A DNA stretch of 64,000 nucleotides from Acidobacteriaceae bacterium (GCA_035944135.1 DASZBM010000002.1:868001-932000); one strand, 5' to 3'. Counted from the first letter of the stretch, positions 54,047-64,000 are shown. Numbers and translations: made by a program. The notes: generated by a model not told the origin, from the sequence alone.

Positions 54047-55246
54047 ATGTCCGTGATTCCCGCCGCGCCATCCAGTCTTCGCCTCAGTGAGCTCGCGCCT
54101 GGCCTCGTGCAGTCCGAGATTCGCGCCATGACCGTAGCGTGCGCTGACGTGGGCGGCATCAACCTGGCACAAGGGGTCTGCGACACGGATCCGCCGCACC
54201 CGGTCGTCGAAGCTGGCATCCAGGCGATCCGCGATGGGCACAACATCTATGTTCGGCTGGACGGCATTGCGCTGCTGCGCGAGGCGATCGCACAGAAGCT
54301 CTCGTCATTCAACGGCATCGAAGCCGACCCGAATGCCAACGTGCTGGTGACCAGCGGAGCCACCGGAGCGCTGCATGCGGCGCTGATGGCGCTGCTGAAT
54401 CCTGGGGACGAGTGCATCGTCTTCGAACCCTTCTACGGCTATCACACGGCCACGTTGAACGCGCAGCGGGTGAAGCCGGTGATCGTTCCGCTGAGCGAGC
54501 CTGATTGGACGCTGGATCTCGACCGCCTGAGAGCTGCGATTACGTCGCGCACCCGCGGGATCATCCTGAACACACCGGCGAATCCATCCGGCAAGGTCTT
54601 CAACCGCGAAGAGCTCGAGGCGATCGCAGAACTGGTGTTGGAGCACGATCTCTTCGTCTTTACGGATGAGATCTACGAATACTTCCTCTATGACGGCGAG
54701 CGGCACATCTCCATTGCCACGCTGCCTGGAATGGCGGAGCGCACAATCACGATCTCCGGGTTCTCAAAGACGTTCTCGGTGACCGGATGGAGGCTGGGAT
54801 ATCTGACGGCGTCGGAGCGGTGGATTCCGGCGATCGGGTACTTCCACGACCTGACGTATGTCTGTGCGCCATCGCCGTTCCAGTACGGGGCTGCGGCCGG
54901 GCTGCTGCAGTTGCCGCAGAGCTTTTATCACGAGCTCTCAGTGGAGTACCAGGCGAAGCGCGACAGCTTCTGCGCGGCGCTGTCGCGGGCTGGGCTCACG
55001 CCGTCCATTCCGGCGGGAGCGTATTACGTGCTGGCTGATGTCTCGCGGGTGGAGGGTGCGAACAGCAAGGCGAAGTCGCGCAAGCTGCTTGCGGATACGG
55101 GACTGGCTGCTGTCGCCGGATCGGCGTTCTTCGGCACTGAGCCGGATGGACGGAATCGCGGCGACCACCTGCTGCGGTTCTGTTTTGCCAAGAAGGATGA
55201 GGATTTGGCCGAGGCGTGCCGCAGGCTGGATACGTATCGCCGGTGA
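54047..55246 (+). CDS. Class I/II pyridoxal-phosphate aminotransferase
   Basis: A 399-residue fold-type I aminotransferase. Lys241 in SGFSKTFSVTGWRLGY binds PLP, Asp207 in FTDEIY contacts the pyridine nitrogen, Asn179 in NTPANPSGKV is the conserved NPSG residue and an Arg in the C-terminal HLLRFCFAKK binds the substrate carboxylate. The closest group by motif is the kynurenine/methionine/aromatic aminotransferase type, so the substrate is uncertain. A methionine-salvage role would suit the nearby SAM-riboswitch genes but is only inferred. No Shine-Dalgarno is visible because a hairpin abuts the start. Confidence 0.9.
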   Translation: MSVIPAAPSSLRLSELAPGLVQSEIRAMTVACADVGGINLAQGVCDTDPPHPVVEAGIQAIRDGHNIYVRLDGIALLREAIAQKLSSFNGIEADPNANVLVTSGATGALHAALMALLNPGDECIVFEPFYGYHTATLNAQRVKPVIVPLSEPDWTLDLDRLRAAITSRTRGIILNTPANPSGKVFNREELEAIAELVLEHDLFVFTDEIYEYFLYDGERHISIATLPGMAERTITISGFSKTFSVTGWRLGYLTASERWIPAIGYFHDLTYVCAPSPFQYGAAAGLLQLPQSFYHELSVEYQAKRDSFCAALSRAGLTPSIPAGAYYVLADVSRVEGANSKAKSRKLLADTGLAAVAGSAFFGTEPDGRNRGDHLLRFCFAKKDEDLAEACRRLDTYRR

Positions 55247-55430
55247 GGGGTACCCCCCTCCCCCCTGTTTTTGCGCAAAATCTTCAGACCATTGAGTTTA
55301 GGTCCGGACTTAATGTTGTTGCAGAGGCCAGACGGACGCGCCGAGCCACAGCCGTGCCCTCTCTGAGCAGGGGACTTGTCAAGCTGACGATCTGGGAAGA
55401 ATGTAGGCATCTTCCCGATCAAAAGAGAAA

Positions 55431-55451
55431 GGACGGCGATGATCGCCGCCC
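55431..55451 (-). terminator. Intrinsic terminator after the thrC-like/moaD-like operon
   Basis: A 6-bp core stem CGGCGA/TCGCCG extended by two G-C pairs beyond one mismatch. On the minus strand it is followed by TTTCTCTTTTG. It lies 26 bp after the MoaD/ThiS stop. Confidence 0.7.
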
Positions 55452-55476
55452 TCCGGTCTGTTTGCTGTGTGGCCGC

Positions 55477-55812
55477 CTAACAACCCGCGACGATGGATTC
55501 GTCGTACGGCAGAGTCAGGAACCGGCGCTGGCCGCAGCGTCCGCCGGCGATGGAGGGGATGAGCATGACTTCGTCGCCGTCCTCGAACTGGTGGCTGTCG
55601 CCGCCGAGGAAGCGGATGTCCTCGTCGTTGACGTAGACGTTGATGAACTTGCGGAGATTGCCGTTGTCATCCTTGACGTTCTGGGCGAGCGCGGGGAATT
55701 TCGCGTCGAACTCGGCCAACAGACCGCGAAGGTTTCTGGCCTCGCTGGCGAAGGACTTCTGGCCATCGGTGTGGCGGGCAAGCGCTGTAGGCAAAGTGAT
55801 CTTTACGCTCAC
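55477..55812 (-). CDS. MoaD/ThiS-family sulfur-carrier protein with C-terminal tail
   Basis: A 111-residue ubiquitin-like protein. The beta-grasp core runs to about residue 91 (ITLPTALARHTDG, then FINVYVNDEDIRFLGGDSHQ, then EDGDEVMLIPSIAGG). The terminal di-glycine that would be thiocarboxylated is Gly90-Gly91, but 20 more residues follow (RCGQRRFLTLPYDESIVAGC), so a protease would have to expose it. The GTG start overlaps the threonine-synthase-like stop as GTGA. By analogy with CysO-CysM in actinobacteria, it may donate sulfur to the product of the upstream enzyme. A terminator follows the gene. Confidence 0.88.
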   Translation of the reverse strand: MSVKITLPTALARHTDGQKSFASEARNLRGLLAEFDAKFPALAQNVKDDNGNLRKFINVYVNDEDIRFLGGDSHQFEDGDEVMLIPSIAGGRCGQRRFLTLPYDESIVAGC

Positions 55813-57122
55813 CGGGCACCTCCTGCGAGCTCGAACTCTTCCTCGGCATCGGCACTCACGTTCGCCAGCGAACCGTCGACCTCGCGAAGGTACTGGTCGA
55901 ATTCAGCGAGCCGCGGCTTGACGGCGCGATCCTGGTGGAAGCGACCCGCGAGGGCGTCGGTGGTCTTGAGGCCGTTGCCGGTGATGCAGACGACGGTGAG
56001 GTCATCAGCGCCGATGCGGCCCTGCGCGATCAGCTTGGCGGTGACAGCGGTGGTGACGCCGCCGGCGGTCTCCGTGAAGATACCTTCGGTCTCAGCGAGC
56101 TCCTGGATGCCGGAGACGATCTCGACGTCGGAGACGTCCTCCGCGAAGCCGCCTGTGGACTGGATCATCTTTGCGGCGAGCGGCCCATCTGCGGGGTTGC
56201 CGATGGCGAGCGAGCGCGCAATGGTAAGCGGACGCTGAGGCTCTATGTCTTCACGTCCGTTCTTGACGGCCTGCGAGATGGGCGAGCAGCCGGTCGCCTG
56301 CGCGCCAAAGAACTTCACGTCCTTGGGCTCGACGAGACCGAGCGCGACGAGTTCGTCGAAGGCCTTTTTGATCTTGCGGATCAGCGAGCCGCCGGCCATC
56401 GGGCAGACGACGTTGTCAGGGAGGCGCCAGCCGAGCTGTTCGGCGATCTCGTAGCCGACGGTCTTGGAGCCCTCGGCGTAATAGGGGCGGAGATTGACGT
56501 TGACGAAGCCCCAGTTGTACTCGTCGGCAATGAGCGTGCAGAGGCGGTTGACGTGGTCGTAGTTGCCATCGATGCGGACGAGGCGCGCGCCGTAAATTTG
56601 CGTGTTCAGAATCTTTGCGGGCTCGAGATCGGCGGGAACGAGGATGCAGGCCTTGAGGCCGAGGCGCGATGCCTGCGCGGCAACGCTGTTAGCGAGGTTG
56701 CCGGTGGAGCTGCAACCGACGACATCGAACCCGAAGGCCTGCGCGTTGGCGAGCGCGACGGAGACGACGCGGTCCTTGAAGCTGAGCGTGGGAAAGCAGA
56801 CGGAGTCGTTCTTTACGTAAAGATTATTGGAGCCGATGCGCTGTCCCAGGCGCTTGGCGCGGACGAGCGGCGTGAAGCCTACGGGAAGATCGGGCTGGAA
56901 GCCCGCGGGGATGGGCAGCAGTTCCTTGTAGCGCCAGATGTTTGCCGGACCAGCGGCTACGCTCTCGCGCGTGAAACGGCCGCGAACCGATTCGAGATCG
57001 TAGTGCACTTCGAGAGGAGCCAGGCAGTCATCGCACGCCGATAGGGGCTGGTTGCCGAAGCTCTTGCCGCACTCATTGCAGCGAAGTTCGTAGACGGTAC
57101 AGGAAGACTCCAAAACGCTCAT
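55809..57122 (-). CDS. thrC: Threonine synthase-like PLP enzyme
   Basis: A 437-residue fold-type II PLP enzyme. An N-terminal zinc ribbon (Cys15, Cys18, Cys30, Cys33: CNECGK and CDDCLA) is typical of one threonine-synthase subgroup. PLP Lys116 lies in TLSFKDRVV, the phosphate loop in STGNLANSVAAQA, and TGNGLKTTDAL is near the end. I chose the ATG at 57122, 8 bp after GGGAG; GTG at 57131 is also in frame. Threonine synthases act on O-phosphohomoserine. The coupled sulfur-carrier gene and the SAM-I-type riboswitch upstream suggest instead, or in addition, homocysteine formation from phosphohomoserine. That is inference. Confidence 0.9.
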   Translation of the reverse strand: MSVLESSCTVYELRCNECGKSFGNQPLSACDDCLAPLEVHYDLESVRGRFTRESVAAGPANIWRYKELLPIPAGFQPDLPVGFTPLVRAKRLGQRIGSNNLYVKNDSVCFPTLSFKDRVVSVALANAQAFGFDVVGCSSTGNLANSVAAQASRLGLKACILVPADLEPAKILNTQIYGARLVRIDGNYDHVNRLCTLIADEYNWGFVNVNLRPYYAEGSKTVGYEIAEQLGWRLPDNVVCPMAGGSLIRKIKKAFDELVALGLVEPKDVKFFGAQATGCSPISQAVKNGREDIEPQRPLTIARSLAIGNPADGPLAAKMIQSTGGFAEDVSDVEIVSGIQELAETEGIFTETAGGVTTAVTAKLIAQGRIGADDLTVVCITGNGLKTTDALAGRFHQDRAVKPRLAEFDQYLREVDGSLANVSADAEEEFELAGGAR

Positions 57123-57249
57123 CAACCACACTCCCGGTGGGCTTATGAGGGGTGTTACGCTGAGACGTTTCTCTTTCGTTGGGAAATCACCGCGTTCGGT
57201 GGAGGGAATATGAACGCGGAATGCAGGAAATTGAACCTGCTATACCGAA

Positions 57250-57354
57250 TCTCATGTTCCCTGGATCCCAGGAGAGAGTTGACACCGGTACGCCTTTGTT
57301 CTGTCCGGTTGTCGTGGCGTCTCAGGGCTCGTCCCTCAGCCACTCTGCATGAAA
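57250..57354 (-). ncRNA. SAM-I-type riboswitch upstream of the thrC-like/moaD-like operon
   Basis: On the minus strand a 105-nt element fits the SAM-I clan. P1 pairs TTTCATG (57354-57348) with CATGAGA (57256-57250). P2 is GTGGC/GCCAC with the conserved GAGGGA and GAGCCC, and a kink-turn-like TGAGAC. GACAACC precedes P3 (ACCGG/CCGGT), then GTGTCAA. P4 is CCTGG/CCAGG. The gene start is 128 bp downstream. It probably lowers expression when S-adenosylmethionine is abundant. I read this by eye; a covariance-model search would settle it. Confidence 0.8.
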
Positions 57355-57428
57355 TTCGACCTGCCTTGCGGCAGATGGAATGTTCTGTTTGTATCACAGG
57401 TTGCGGAAGCACGCAAATCCACAAGCAG

Positions 57429-57806
57429 TTACATGGAAGATTCGGGGACGATCGCCTGGACGCCGTCGGCAAAGGCGGCTGGGTCAAACTCGGTGCGGAC
57501 GATCTCGTCTGGGCAGTCGGTGAGGTTGGCGACGCGCCAGTTGCAGACAAAGGCGACAAGCTGCTCGGGCTGCGCGGTCTTGATCTCGCTGCAAAGCTTT
57601 TCGGCCTGTTCAATGCCGCCGTCGCCTTCGACATCGATGAGGACGAGGTCGTACTCGCGGGCCCAGAACTTGTCGAGCGATTCCTTGAAGCTGAGCGCGG
57701 AGTCGACATCAAAGCCCTTGAGACGAAGAACATGGTCGCGAAGCGGGCGAATCGTGTCTCGCGTGCAAACGTGAAGGATGGCGCGTTTTCCCGACCCCTT
57801 GGACAT
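57429..57806 (-). CDS. Single-domain receiver-like protein (degenerate)
   Basis: A 125-residue protein with the CheY-like fold order: beta1 AILHVCTRD, helix, beta2 FDVDSALS, beta3 YDLVLIDVEGDGG with a possible phosphoacceptor Asp, then beta4 QLVAFVCNW. The usual paired acidic residues after beta1 (normally DD) are only partly present (RD) and the Lys of beta5 is not obvious, so phosphorylation may be lost. GGGAGAACA precedes the ATG. No partner kinase is next to it. It is likely a pseudo-receiver or a stand-alone regulator. Confidence 0.8.
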   Translation of the reverse strand: MSKGSGKRAILHVCTRDTIRPLRDHVLRLKGFDVDSALSFKESLDKFWAREYDLVLIDVEGDGGIEQAEKLCSEIKTAQPEQLVAFVCNWRVANLTDCPDEIVRTEFDPAAFADGVQAIVPESSM

Positions 57807-57999
57807 TGTTCTCCCTTGCCACTCACAATGGCGCGCAGCTCGACCGAGCAGCGCACCTTCTTCGCTTTTTCGTCCTGAAGCTTCCGTAATGCTTCCACTT
57901 TGATCAATCGTTTGTCAATCGCGTGAGCAACCCATTTTTGCAAGCTTGACAACGCCTTCCCGGCGGAAGGAGTCTAATTTGCCGTGGTAAGGAGTTGGG

Positions 58000-58071
58000 A
58001 TGAAACTCCTCCAGTCAATCTGCCGTGCTTTGCTCGGCGTCTTCACGTGCGACTGCTACTGGTTGTGGTGA
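58000..58071 (+). CDS. Possible 23-residue cysteine/tryptophan-rich peptide
   Basis: A short frame begins with ATG 5 bp after a perfect AAGGAG and ends at 58071. The peptide has a basic amphipathic start (MKLLQSICRALLGVF) and a compact Cys/Trp-rich end (TCDCYWLW). A short palindrome CCTTCC/GGAAGG lies upstream at 57955-57970. It lies 6 bp before the convergent metH stop. Coding status is unproven, but the strong ribosome site and unusual composition argue for translation. Confidence 0.45.
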   Translation: MKLLQSICRALLGVFTCDCYWLW

Positions 58072-58077
58072 GCGCAC

Positions 58078-60791
<2,714 letters not shown>

Positions 60792-60795
<4 letters not shown>

Positions 60796-61892
60796 GCAGC
60801 CACCTCGATCTTCGCGCCGAGTCTGCGCGGTGCCCTGCCTTCGACTGCCTTCGCGATTGCAGCGATGTGCTCCGGTGTGTTGCCGCAACATCCGCCGGCG
60901 ATGTTGATGAGGCCATCCTGCGCAAACTGGCCGAGGAAGCGGCCCATGTCTTCGGGCTTGAGATCGAAGCCGGTTTCGGAGAGCGGGTTTGGAAGGCCGG
61001 CATTCGGGTAGCACGAGATTGCTACGTCTGCCTTGTCCGAGAGCTCCTCAAGAAACGGATACATCAGCTCCGGTCCGAGCGAGCAGTTCAGGCCAACGCT
61101 GAGCGGATTCACATGCTTAACGGCATTCCAGAAGGCTTCCGTCGTCTGCGCTGAGATCAGCGTCTCACCGCCGCGCCCGACCGCGGCAGAGATCATTACC
61201 GGAAGCTCCTTCTTGTCCTCATCGAAGACCTCACGGATGGCAACCAGTGCGGCCTTCGCGTTCAGTGAATCGAAAATGGTTTCGACAAGCAGCAGGTCCA
61301 CTCCGCCGGCAATCAGGGCCCGCACCTCTTCCGCATATGCAGCCTTCACCTGGTCGAAGGTGACGACGCGAAAGCCCGGGTCATCTGCATCCGGCGAGTT
61401 TGAAAGCGAGACGGTCAGCGGACCGATAGCGCCCGCAACAAAACGCTGCCTGCCGGTTTCATTGGCGACGCGGTCAGCCCATTCCCTGCACTGCCGCGCA
61501 GATGTCTCATTGATCTCCCATGCGAGATTTTTGAGTGATTCATCTTCAATGATGCGCTGGTAGAACTCCGGATCCTTTCGGCCCCCACGCTCGCGCGGAT
61601 CCTCAACGAAGAACTCGCTCTGCGTAATGCTCGTGGCCCCGAAAGTGTTGGTTTCGATGATGTCGGCGCCGGCCTCCAGAAAGCGCCGGTGGATATCGCC
61701 GATCATTTTCGGCTGCGTTATCGAGAAGAGATCTCCGTTATTCAGCAGATCCTTGGTCGCGTTCTTGAAGCGATCGCCACGGATATCCGTTTCCTTCATT
61801 CCATAGGTGCGGATTGTTGTACCCATCGCACCGTCAATAATCGCGATGCGCTCTTCGAGAATCTTCTCGAGAGGATGTCTTTGGTGGCTCAT
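60792..61892 (-). CDS. Methionine synthase, homocysteine-binding subunit
   Basis: A 366-residue zinc-dependent homocysteine S-methyltransferase domain. It starts at the ATG at 61892, 4 bp after GGAGG. The motifs [32 protein letters not shown] and the zinc Cys residues in GLNCSLGP and [13 protein letters not shown] are present. Usually this is the first domain of a single MetH. Here it ends with a stop that overlaps the next start, so the two proteins form a split enzyme. No SAM riboswitch is visible in front of this operon. Confidence 0.94.
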
Positions 61893-61930
61893 TTCCCCTC
61901 CATTCGCCGGCAACCTTCTCACAAAGCATC

Positions 61931-61951
61931 GGCGAGCCCGCCAGGCTCGCC
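61931..61951 (-). terminator. Possible terminator after nuoI
   Basis: An 8-bp perfect stem GGCGAGCC/GGCTCGCC with a 5-nt loop lies between nuoI and the homocysteine-methyltransferase gene. No good T-run follows on the minus strand, so termination may be partial. Confidence 0.45.
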
Positions 61952-61988
61952 GCTCGATCTGCCGCTGATTTCTATGCTCCAGCCGAGC

Positions 61989-62486
61989 TCAAGCGAGTAC
62001 CTCTTCTTCTTCTTCTTTTGAATGCGGAAGAGCTGTCGATATAGGCACCAACAGGTCTTCCTTGCGCATGACCATGGTGGTTGCGTTCAGGCTGGCAAGT
62101 TCGAATCCGTGACCATGAGTGATGGCGTCAGTCGGGCACGCTTCCACGCAATAGCCGCAGAAGATGCACCGGTTGTAGTCGATGTTGTATACCTTCGCGT
62201 AGCGTTCCGCGGAGCTGATGCGCTTCTCGGCTGTGTTTTCCGCGGCCTCAATATAAATGCAGTTGGATGGGCAGGCCGCCGCGCACAGGAAGCAGGCCAC
62301 GCATTTCTCGAGACCGTTCTCGTCGCGTTGCAGTTGATGCTTGCCGCGGAAGCGTTCCTGGAAGACGGCACCCCGCAGCGGGCCTTTGCCATCCGGATAG
62401 TTCTCGACCTCGCTTGGGGCGAAACCCTCGCGAAGCGTGATGCTCATTCCTTTGGCGATAGCAGCGGCATTACGCAGAATCGACAT
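61989..62486 (-). CDS. nuoI: NADH-quinone oxidoreductase subunit I
   Basis: A 165-residue 2[4Fe-4S] ferredoxin-type subunit of complex I. The two clusters are bound by Cys62, 65, 68, 72 (CVACFLCAAACP) and Cys107, 110, 113, 117 (CIFCGYCVEACP). The N-terminal GMSITLREGF is the NuoI signature. The C-terminus has a run of five Glu (KEEEEEVLA). It carries electrons to cluster N2 in the peripheral arm. It stands alone here, without other nuo genes in the window, next to metH and prfB. Confidence 0.94.
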   Translation of the reverse strand: MSILRNAAAIAKGMSITLREGFAPSEVENYPDGKGPLRGAVFQERFRGKHQLQRDENGLEKCVACFLCAAACPSNCIYIEAAENTAEKRISSAERYAKVYNIDYNRCIFCGYCVEACPTDAITHGHGFELASLNATTMVMRKEDLLVPISTALPHSKEEEEEVLA

Positions 62487-62519
62487 AGTGCAAGTATACG
62501 TCCTCTCGTGGCTCAGGAT

Positions 62520-63657
62520 TTAGACGTCGTCGTCCTCGCCGACAGCCACGGCGGTGACGCCGCCCTCCCGCCGTGCCTTGAGATAGCCGCGGATGAATGG
62601 CTCCAGGTCACCGTCGAGCACGCGGTCGACGTCGCCAACCTCTACGCGCGTGCGCAGGTCCTTTGCCATCCGATAGGGCTGCAGAACGTAGCTGCGTATC
62701 TGGGAGCCGAAGTTGATCTCAAGCTTCGAGTCCTCGAGCTTCTTGCTCGCCGCGCGCTTTTTTTCTAGCTCGAACTCGTACAGGCGCGAGCGAAGCATCT
62801 TCATCGCCTTCTCTTTGTTCTTGTGCTGCGAGCGCTCGTTCTGGCAAGCCGCAACGATACCGGTCGGAATGTGCGTGATTCGCACGGCGGAGTCTGTGGT
62901 ATTCACATGTTGACCACCTTTGCCGCCTGAGCGGTAGGTGTCGGTGCGGAGGTCGTCGGGCTTGATGTCGATCTGGATCGAGTCGTCGATCTCCGGCGAC
63001 ACGAAGACGCTGGCAAAGCTTGTGTGGCGGCGCTTGGCCTGATCGAAAGGTGAGATCCGCACGAGACGGTGCACGCCGGTTTCGCCAGAGAGTAAGCCGA
63101 AGGCGTACTCGCCTGTGACAGTGAACGTTGCCGATTTGATGCCCGCCTCGTCGCCGTCCTGCAGCTCGTTGATTTCGGTCTTGAAGCCCTGCCGCTCAGC
63201 CCAGCGCAGATACATCCGCATCAGCATCTCCGCCCAGTCCTGGCTTTCGGTGCCGCCGGCGCCAGGGTGCACAGTAACGATGGCATTGAGAGCGTCATTC
63301 TCTTCCGAGAGCATCGTGCGCGACTCAAGCTGTTCGACGTACTCACTGAGGGAGTCAATCTCGCGCTTGAGGTCTGGCTCGACAGATGCCTCGCCTTCAC
63401 GAAGGAGCTCGAAGTAGGCCTCGACATCCTCGCTGCGGCGCTGAAGTTCGGCATCGTAGCTGAGCTGCTCTTCGAGGCGTCGCCGCTCCCGCATCAGCGG
63501 CTGCGATTTCGCAGCATCGGCCCAGACGGAGGGGTCGGCTACTTTGGTTTCGACGGCAGCTAATTCTGTTTTCAGGCGGGAGGAGTCAAAGATACTCCCG
63601 CAGATCACGCACCTTCTCGCGGACCGGGGAGTAAGCAAATTCGAGATCGTTCAACAT
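62520..63657 (-). CDS. prfB: Peptide chain release factor 2 with programmed +1 frameshift
   Basis: The ATG at 63657 starts a 23-codon frame (MLNDLEFAYSPVREKVRDLR, then EYL) that ends at an in-frame TGA (63588-63586). A +1 shift on CTT-TGA-C joins it to the main frame at 63587, giving 378 residues. The downstream frame has RF2 features: the SPF-type anticodon tripeptide (ISPFDQAKRRHTSF) and the GGQ peptidyl-hydrolysis loop (RSGGKGGQHVNTTDSAVRIT). RF2 recognises UGA and UAA stop codons and controls its own synthesis through this shift. It lies between nuoI and lnt. Confidence 0.97.
63585..63600 (-). promoter_or_regulatory. prfB programmed frameshift site
   Basis: On the minus strand CGGGAG TAT CTT TGA C. 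The GGGAG is a Shine-Dalgarno-like stimulator three bases before the slippery CTT, and TGA is the stop in the zero frame. This is the classical arrangement seen in Escherichia coli (there AGGGGG TAT CTT TGA C). Confidence 0.95.
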
Positions 63658-63666
63658 AGTCTTAGT

Positions 63667-64000
63667 TTACTGTGCGATGGCTTGCCGGCGCGAGCGGATC
63701 AGGCCGACGATCACGAGCAGCGTTGTGACTAAAGCGCAGATCCAGGCGATCCAGTCACCATAACGTGTGTAGAACGTGAGATCGCCGATGTAGTTGAAGT
63801 TCGCTAACAAAGCGCCGCGTACGTGCCGCGACATCTGATCCACGACACGCCCGTACGGGTCGATGGAGGCTGTCACACCGGTGTTTGTAGAGCGCAGGAC
63901 CCAGCGATGGTTTTCTATGGCGCGCATCCGCACCATGTCCAGGTGCTCCCACGGCGCGCTGGTGTCGCCGTACCATCCGTCGTCGCTCAGGTTCACCAAA
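63667..64000 (-). CDS. lnt: Apolipoprotein N-acyltransferase, C-terminal part (5' end outside window)
   Basis: The C-terminal 111 residues of Lnt. The conserved segments LVNLSDDGWYGDTSAPWEHL, MRAIENHRWVLRSTNTGVTA and IDPYGRVVDQM are typical, and a final membrane helix (IAWICALVTTLLVIVGLI) closes the protein. The reading frame runs past the window edge without a start. The enzyme adds the third acyl chain to lipoproteins in the inner membrane. It is 9 bp before the prfB start, so the two are probably co-transcribed. Confidence 0.92.
   Translation of the reverse strand, partial: LVNLSDDGWYGDTSAPWEHLDMVRMRAIENHRWVLRSTNTGVTASIDPYGRVVDQMSRHVRGALLANFNYIGDLTFYTRYGDWIAWICALVTTLLVIVGLIRSRRQAIAQ

Noticed and set aside
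57155-57952. A 265-codon minus-strand frame covering the riboswitch and the receiver-like gene
   Set aside because: Low-complexity Ser/Pro/Arg composition, no family resemblance; it is the shadow of the receiver-like gene, which has a good ribosome site and fold.
60796-61014. N-terminal extension of the second methionine-synthase gene
   Set aside because: It overlaps the homocysteine-methyltransferase gene in another frame, is Arg-rich and unrelated to MetH; the TTG at 60795 is the sensible start.
63586-63588. In-frame TGA near the start of prfB as a nonsense mutation
   Set aside because: The context is the known programmed frameshift site.

Overview
The window looks like a chromosomal stretch of an Acidobacteriota genome, probably class Terriglobia (Acidobacteriaceae-like). 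This rests on family content and not on a marker-gene search. The supporting families are a very large Oar-like TonB-dependent receptor with an N-terminal carboxypeptidase-regulatory fold, a VWFA-related acidobacterial protein, an ASPIC/UnbV (CRTAC1) protein, secreted TPR proteins, high-GC coding with frequent GTG/TTG starts, and dispersed palindromic intergenic repeats. I saw no tRNA, rRNA, CRISPR array, insertion sequence or phage gene.

Region 1 (1-20.3 kb) is a plant-polysaccharide, mainly arabinan/hemicellulose, utilisation locus. It holds two secreted GH43 enzymes plus a partial third, a GH51 arabinofuranosidase, a clan-A (GH5-like) hydrolase, a TonB-dependent receptor, secreted TPR proteins, a CRTAC1 protein, a pentaheme cytochrome-TPR protein and a monoheme cytochrome c. 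A LacI-family regulator is encoded in the cluster. Three copies of one 14-bp LacI-type operator (consensus TGNAANCGGTTACA) lie 40-60 bp before the starts of the receptor, the GH5-like enzyme and GH51, which defines three probable operons. Genes inside these operons often overlap by 1-4 bp (ATGA, GTGA, TGATG).

Region 2 (20.3-32 kb) has a NarL-type two-component system whose kinase carries a periplasmic propeller and Y_Y_Y sensor. It is followed by a GH36-like alpha-galactosidase with an amidohydrolase, a small exported protein, a GH31 alpha-xylosidase/glucosidase and a VWFA-related protein. Region 3 (32-35 kb) is repeat-rich around a zinc alcohol dehydrogenase. Region 4 (35-39 kb) has a LolC/LolD-type lipoprotein exporter pair separated by a carboxymuconolactone-decarboxylase-like gene, then a convergent polytopic membrane protein.

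Region 5 (39-53.5 kb) is rich in proteostasis genes: clpC, tig (with a histidine-rich N-terminus), clpP, clpX and lon. Between them sit an outer-membrane beta-barrel protein, a duplicated-repeat exported protein, a YtxH-like protein, a family-5 uracil-DNA glycosylase, a membrane-anchored aldose-epimerase-like protein and an azoreductase. Region 6 (53.5-64 kb) has two tiny membrane-protein genes, an aminotransferase, and a threonine-synthase-like gene overlapping a MoaD/ThiS sulfur-carrier gene. That pair lies behind what reads as a SAM-I riboswitch. After it come a degenerate receiver protein, a two-gene methionine synthase, nuoI, prfB with the classical programmed frameshift, and the 3' part of lnt.

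The two most notable systems are these. First, the SAM-riboswitch-linked ThrC-like plus sulfur-carrier pair may be a protein-thiocarboxylate route to homocysteine. Second, the LacI regulon mixes arabinan hydrolases with c-type cytochromes and secreted repeat proteins.
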